Assembly: GCA_902630355.1 (NCBI GenBank)
Contig: CACOUL010000005.1
Span: 1 to 64,000, forward strand
Origin: Planctomycetaceae bacterium
Lineage (GTDB): Bacteria > Planctomycetota > Planctomycetia > Pirellulales > UBA7805
Length of the DNA stretch: 64,000 nucleotides
Reading direction: 5' to 3'
The position numbers and the translations under genes are program-made. The notes below the pieces were generated by a model, which saw nothing but the letters and a program-made list of their open reading frames with translations, was not told the DNA's origin and did no database searches. The number at the start of each line of letters is the position of its first letter. Positions within the stretch are counted from its first letter, which is position 1. Of this stretch, positions 61,756-64,000 are shown in pieces.

Positions 61756-64000
61756 CTAGCGGGAAAATCGCGCGGCAGGATTCAGCCACACCAGATCGAT
61801 CGATCGCTCCATGCCCTCGAACCACCGTTCGGCAAGCAGTTGCCAATCCAGTTGCGCAGCACTCTGCACCTCGCGGCCCGTGCGTGGGTTATCGAGGGAG
61901 GTGATAAAATCCTGTTCGAGAACTTCCTGGCTCTTGTTCTCAAAGGTCACCTGCATCAAATAAACGTGCGTTTGCGGATGATTGATCGCCACACCCGCTT
62001 GCCCCTTCCGCAAGGAAAAAGCAACTTTCATAAATTCCATTCCCGGCTGATCGATCCCGTCGATCTGGCTCAGGCGAAGGGGAGGGGCCGCAAAGGGGTT
62101 TATCATCGGGGCACTTCCACTCGTCAGCCACGAAAAGGCCTCGGTCGCCATCCGCCGACTGCCGGGTCGTTCGGCGGCAATCGCATCAAACGTTTCCCCC
62201 GCCTCGAGTCGATCACGAAGTGCGTTTGCGGCGGCAAGAGCGCGTTTCCTCGCCGTGTCGTCAGCATCACCGCGGCCCGCGCCTTCCTTCCATGCCAGTA
62301 CGACTCGATCCCGGGCCGCACCATCGAGCGGTGGTGTCTCGCTCAGCGCCTCGCCGGTTTTCCAGGAGATAAACCGATTATTTTCCTCATCGGCCGTTTC
62401 GACCACCTGCCAAAGCGACTGTTCTCCCTCCTGAAATACGAGCTCAGTGTACGGAATCTGATCGCCGAAAGGCCGCTCCTGGCTCCGTGGGATTTGCTGA
62501 ACCGAGCGACCGATTTGCGTATCGCGCTCCAGTCGCCACGCACTCTGGAGCGTGTATGTGCCACCCTCGAGTCCCTCTCCGGCGGTCAGTTGCTTTACGT
62601 CGGGCGGAGTGATCACGATGTCGTCGCGCCCCTCGGCAACCCGCTGGGCGGCAGCGAAAGTCGTTACTTTCTTGCGGATGGCGGCGAACTGGGCATCGAT
62701 CGATTCGCCCGCCTTTTTCTCGGCAATGCGCTGGCGGATGTAATCGCGCACCTCGTCGAGCGGCTTGTAGGTCGGTTCTTTTGGTTCGGCTGGTTCCTCT
62801 TTCGCCGCTTGCTCGCCCTCCGGCTTTCCTTCTGAATCGGCAGCGGCCTGCGACGATTTTTCCGCACGCGGTTCGGTCCCTTCGCCAGGACCGTCATTCA
62901 CACGGTCCTCCGCCGCGTCGTCTTCCGAATTCTGAAGGCCGACAAAGCGAATGGGCCGCTGCAAGCGGCGACCGCTCTCTTGCGGTTCGGGCTTTGCTTT
63001 TTCTTCTGCGGGGTCTTTCGCTGCGCCTTCCTCTGAATCGTTCGCTGGTTTTTGAGGCGATTCTTGCGAAGGGGCCGCCTCGCCTTCAACCGGAGGAAGG
63101 GTCAACTCGTCGGTCGCATGCATTTGCTCATCGATCCGCTTGTTCGCTTCGTAATATTCTTCAATTTCCGCATCCGTGACCGTATCGATTGCCTTGGCGA
63201 TCTGCTCATCCACGTTGACCTTCGCGTAGGCGAGCGAAATACGATGCGGTAATTTGAATCCGGGTTCGGCCGACGCATAGCTCACATTCGCAATCGTATC
63301 GAAGACGGGGGTCTGATACTGGTACTTCTCAAAATATGCGGCAAGCTCGCGCTCGCTCGGTGCAGCCACCTCGTCGGTGAAATCGCTCACCGGAATCTCA
63401 AGCACATCGACTTCGATCTGTCGCTTGCTGCGGGCAAAGTAATCGAACTGTTGTCCGGCGGGCATGGCCAGATTGCCGCGGAAAAACGAGGTGAACAGAC
63501 TCTCGGCAAGCATCTCCTGGCGGATCACCGCAAAGAGACTCTTAATCGATCGCGGATATTTTGTATTTTTTCCTCCGCGAAGGATTTCGCTCATCTCCTC
63601 CCAACTCAACTTCCCTTCACTGATCAATTCGAGATGCTGTTGGATTTGCGTATCCGGGATCACCATCCCCTGGGCCGTGGCCTGCTCGGCTAAAATCCGG
63701 CTACGGACCGAGCCAAGCGGCGTAAGATCGCTGCCCGAGAGGATCATGTGCGGCCGGGACACCGGCATTCCGAGACGCTGTCGCATGGCGGCCTGCTGCC
63801 GGAACTGCGGAAATGCGCCTTTCTGCATCGCCGCATCCTGAACCCGAGAAAGGGCAAAGTTCGTAATTTGCCTCGATTGGACGAGCGACTGTAAGTCGCT
63901 CTCGGTCAATTCCGTACCCTGCCAACGGACGACCACCGGATCTTTTACCTCCGTACCTCGTGAGTCGGAGAGCTTAGATAAAGAGTCTCCGATGGTAAAA
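61756..64000 (-). CDS. SurA/PpiD-like periplasmic folding factor (N-terminus beyond window)
   Basis: I read the frame past the track start (GTG 63936) to the window edge (FTIGDSLSKLSDSRGTEVKDPVVVRW), so the gene is open at its 5' end and probably begins with a membrane anchor outside. At least 748 residues are visible. The N-terminal SurA-like domain (LTESDLQSLVQSRQ, AQGMVIPDTQIQQHLELI, LAESLFTSFFRGN) and later chaperone-like helices match PpiD/SurA-type proteins. The middle (~300-430 of the visible part) is a Lys/Glu/Pro-rich linker. A clear parvulin active-site motif was not seen, so it may be a chaperone without isomerase activity. Confidence 0.8.
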   Translation of the reverse strand, partial: FTIGDSLSKLSDSRGTEVKDPVVVRWQGTELTESDLQSLVQSRQITNFALSRVQDAAMQKGAFPQFRQQAAMRQRLGMPVSRPHMILSGSDLTPLGSVRSRILAEQATAQGMVIPDTQIQQHLELISEGKLSWEEMSEILRGGKNTKYPRSIKSLFAVIRQEMLAESLFTSFFRGNLAMPAGQQFDYFARSKRQIEVDVLEIPVSDFTDEVAAPSERELAAYFEKYQYQTPVFDTIANVSYASAEPGFKLPHRISLAYAKVNVDEQIAKAIDTVTDAEIEEYYEANKRIDEQMHATDELTLPPVEGEAAPSQESPQKPANDSEEGAAKDPAEEKAKPEPQESGRRLQRPIRFVGLQNSEDDAAEDRVNDGPGEGTEPRAEKSSQAAADSEGKPEGEQAAKEEPAEPKEPTYKPLDEVRDYIRQRIAEKKAGESIDAQFAAIRKKVTTFAAAQRVAEGRDDIVITPPDVKQLTAGEGLEGGTYTLQSAWRLERDTQIGRSVQQIPRSQERPFGDQIPYTELVFQEGEQSLWQVVETADEENNRFISWKTGEALSETPPLDGAARDRVVLAWKEGAGRGDADDTARKRALAAANALRDRLEAGETFDAIAAERPGSRRMATEAFSWLTSGSAPMINPFAAPPLRLSQIDGIDQPGMEFMKVAFSLRKGQAGVAINHPQTHVYLMQVTFENKSQEVLEQDFITSLDNPRTGREVQSAAQLDWQLLAERWFEGMERSIDLVWLNPAARFSR

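Noticed and set aside
61840-62835. 331-residue plus-strand ORF opposite the SurA-like gene
   Set aside because: Antisense shadow of a supported gene; no ribosome site or motif.

Overview
The window reads as chromosomal DNA of a planctomycete, most likely of the Pirellulales type. This is inferred from the gene repertoire: a PEP-CTERM protein, a secreted PQQ-propeller protein, several membrane-anchored Ser/Thr kinases with unusual C-terminal domains, a caspase-like protein, zinc-ribbon/membrane proteins, an FHA-CpaF ATPase, a cytochrome b fused to cytochrome c, and futalosine-pathway menaquinone genes. Coding density is high. No tRNA, rRNA, CRISPR array or insertion sequence was recognised.

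Layout. 1-2.6 kb: a secreted beta-propeller protein (cut by the left edge) and a PEP-CTERM protein. 2.8-7.7 kb: rhamnulokinase translationally coupled to an FMN-dependent hydroxy-acid dehydrogenase, glycyl-tRNA synthetase, and a small unknown protein. 7.9-11.1 kb: a FadL-type porin, RibF and a DHH/DHHA1 phosphoesterase. 11.2-14.0 kb: a quinol-oxidising complex (Rieske plus a cytochrome b/diheme cytochrome c fusion). 14-16 kb: a zinc-ribbon membrane protein and glutamate dehydrogenase. 16-34 kb: a membrane pseudokinase, a zinc-ribbon protein with duplicated STN-like modules, DAHP synthase and SlyX, then a Tad/type II secretion-like cluster (TadE-like, an unknown membrane protein, CpaB-like, FHA-CpaF, TadB, TadC, a zinc-ribbon membrane protein) ending in a very large kinase-caspase fusion. 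34-38.3 kb: an unknown membrane protein, an EF-hand protein, a Ser/Thr kinase, DUF2061 and GNAT. 38.5-41.7 kb: a Mn/Zn-type ABC transporter whose permease carries a DtxR-like regulator. 41.7-45.4 kb: MetH. 45.6-47.9 kb: a small membrane protein, a CpsD-like ATPase, an unknown, an orphan terminator and a winged-helix protein. 47.9-50.5 kb: a metzincin-like secreted protein and a LuxR response regulator. 50.8-55.9 kb: HisB, PPi-type phosphofructokinase, AccC, AccB and an Xaa-Pro peptidase. 56-57.7 kb: LarB and NAD(P)HX dehydratase. 57.7-61.2 kb: a menaquinone operon in the order menG-ubiX-mqnP-mqnE. 61.4-64 kb: a small membrane protein and a SurA/PpiD-like protein cut by the right edge.

How the genes fit together. 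The Rieske/cytochrome b-c proteins would oxidise the menaquinol supplied by the futalosine operon. RhaB with the LldD-like enzyme fits deoxysugar use ending in lactate. The most unusual block is 16-34 kb, where a Tad-like secretion machine is combined with an FHA domain on its ATPase, a degenerate kinase, STN-type periplasmic modules and a kinase-caspase protein. It suggests a phosphorylation- and protease-linked secretion or adhesion system. That link is inference from gene neighbourhood and domains. Many gene starts were moved downstream of the ORF-track starts where a Shine-Dalgarno sequence, signal peptide or family alignment favoured it.
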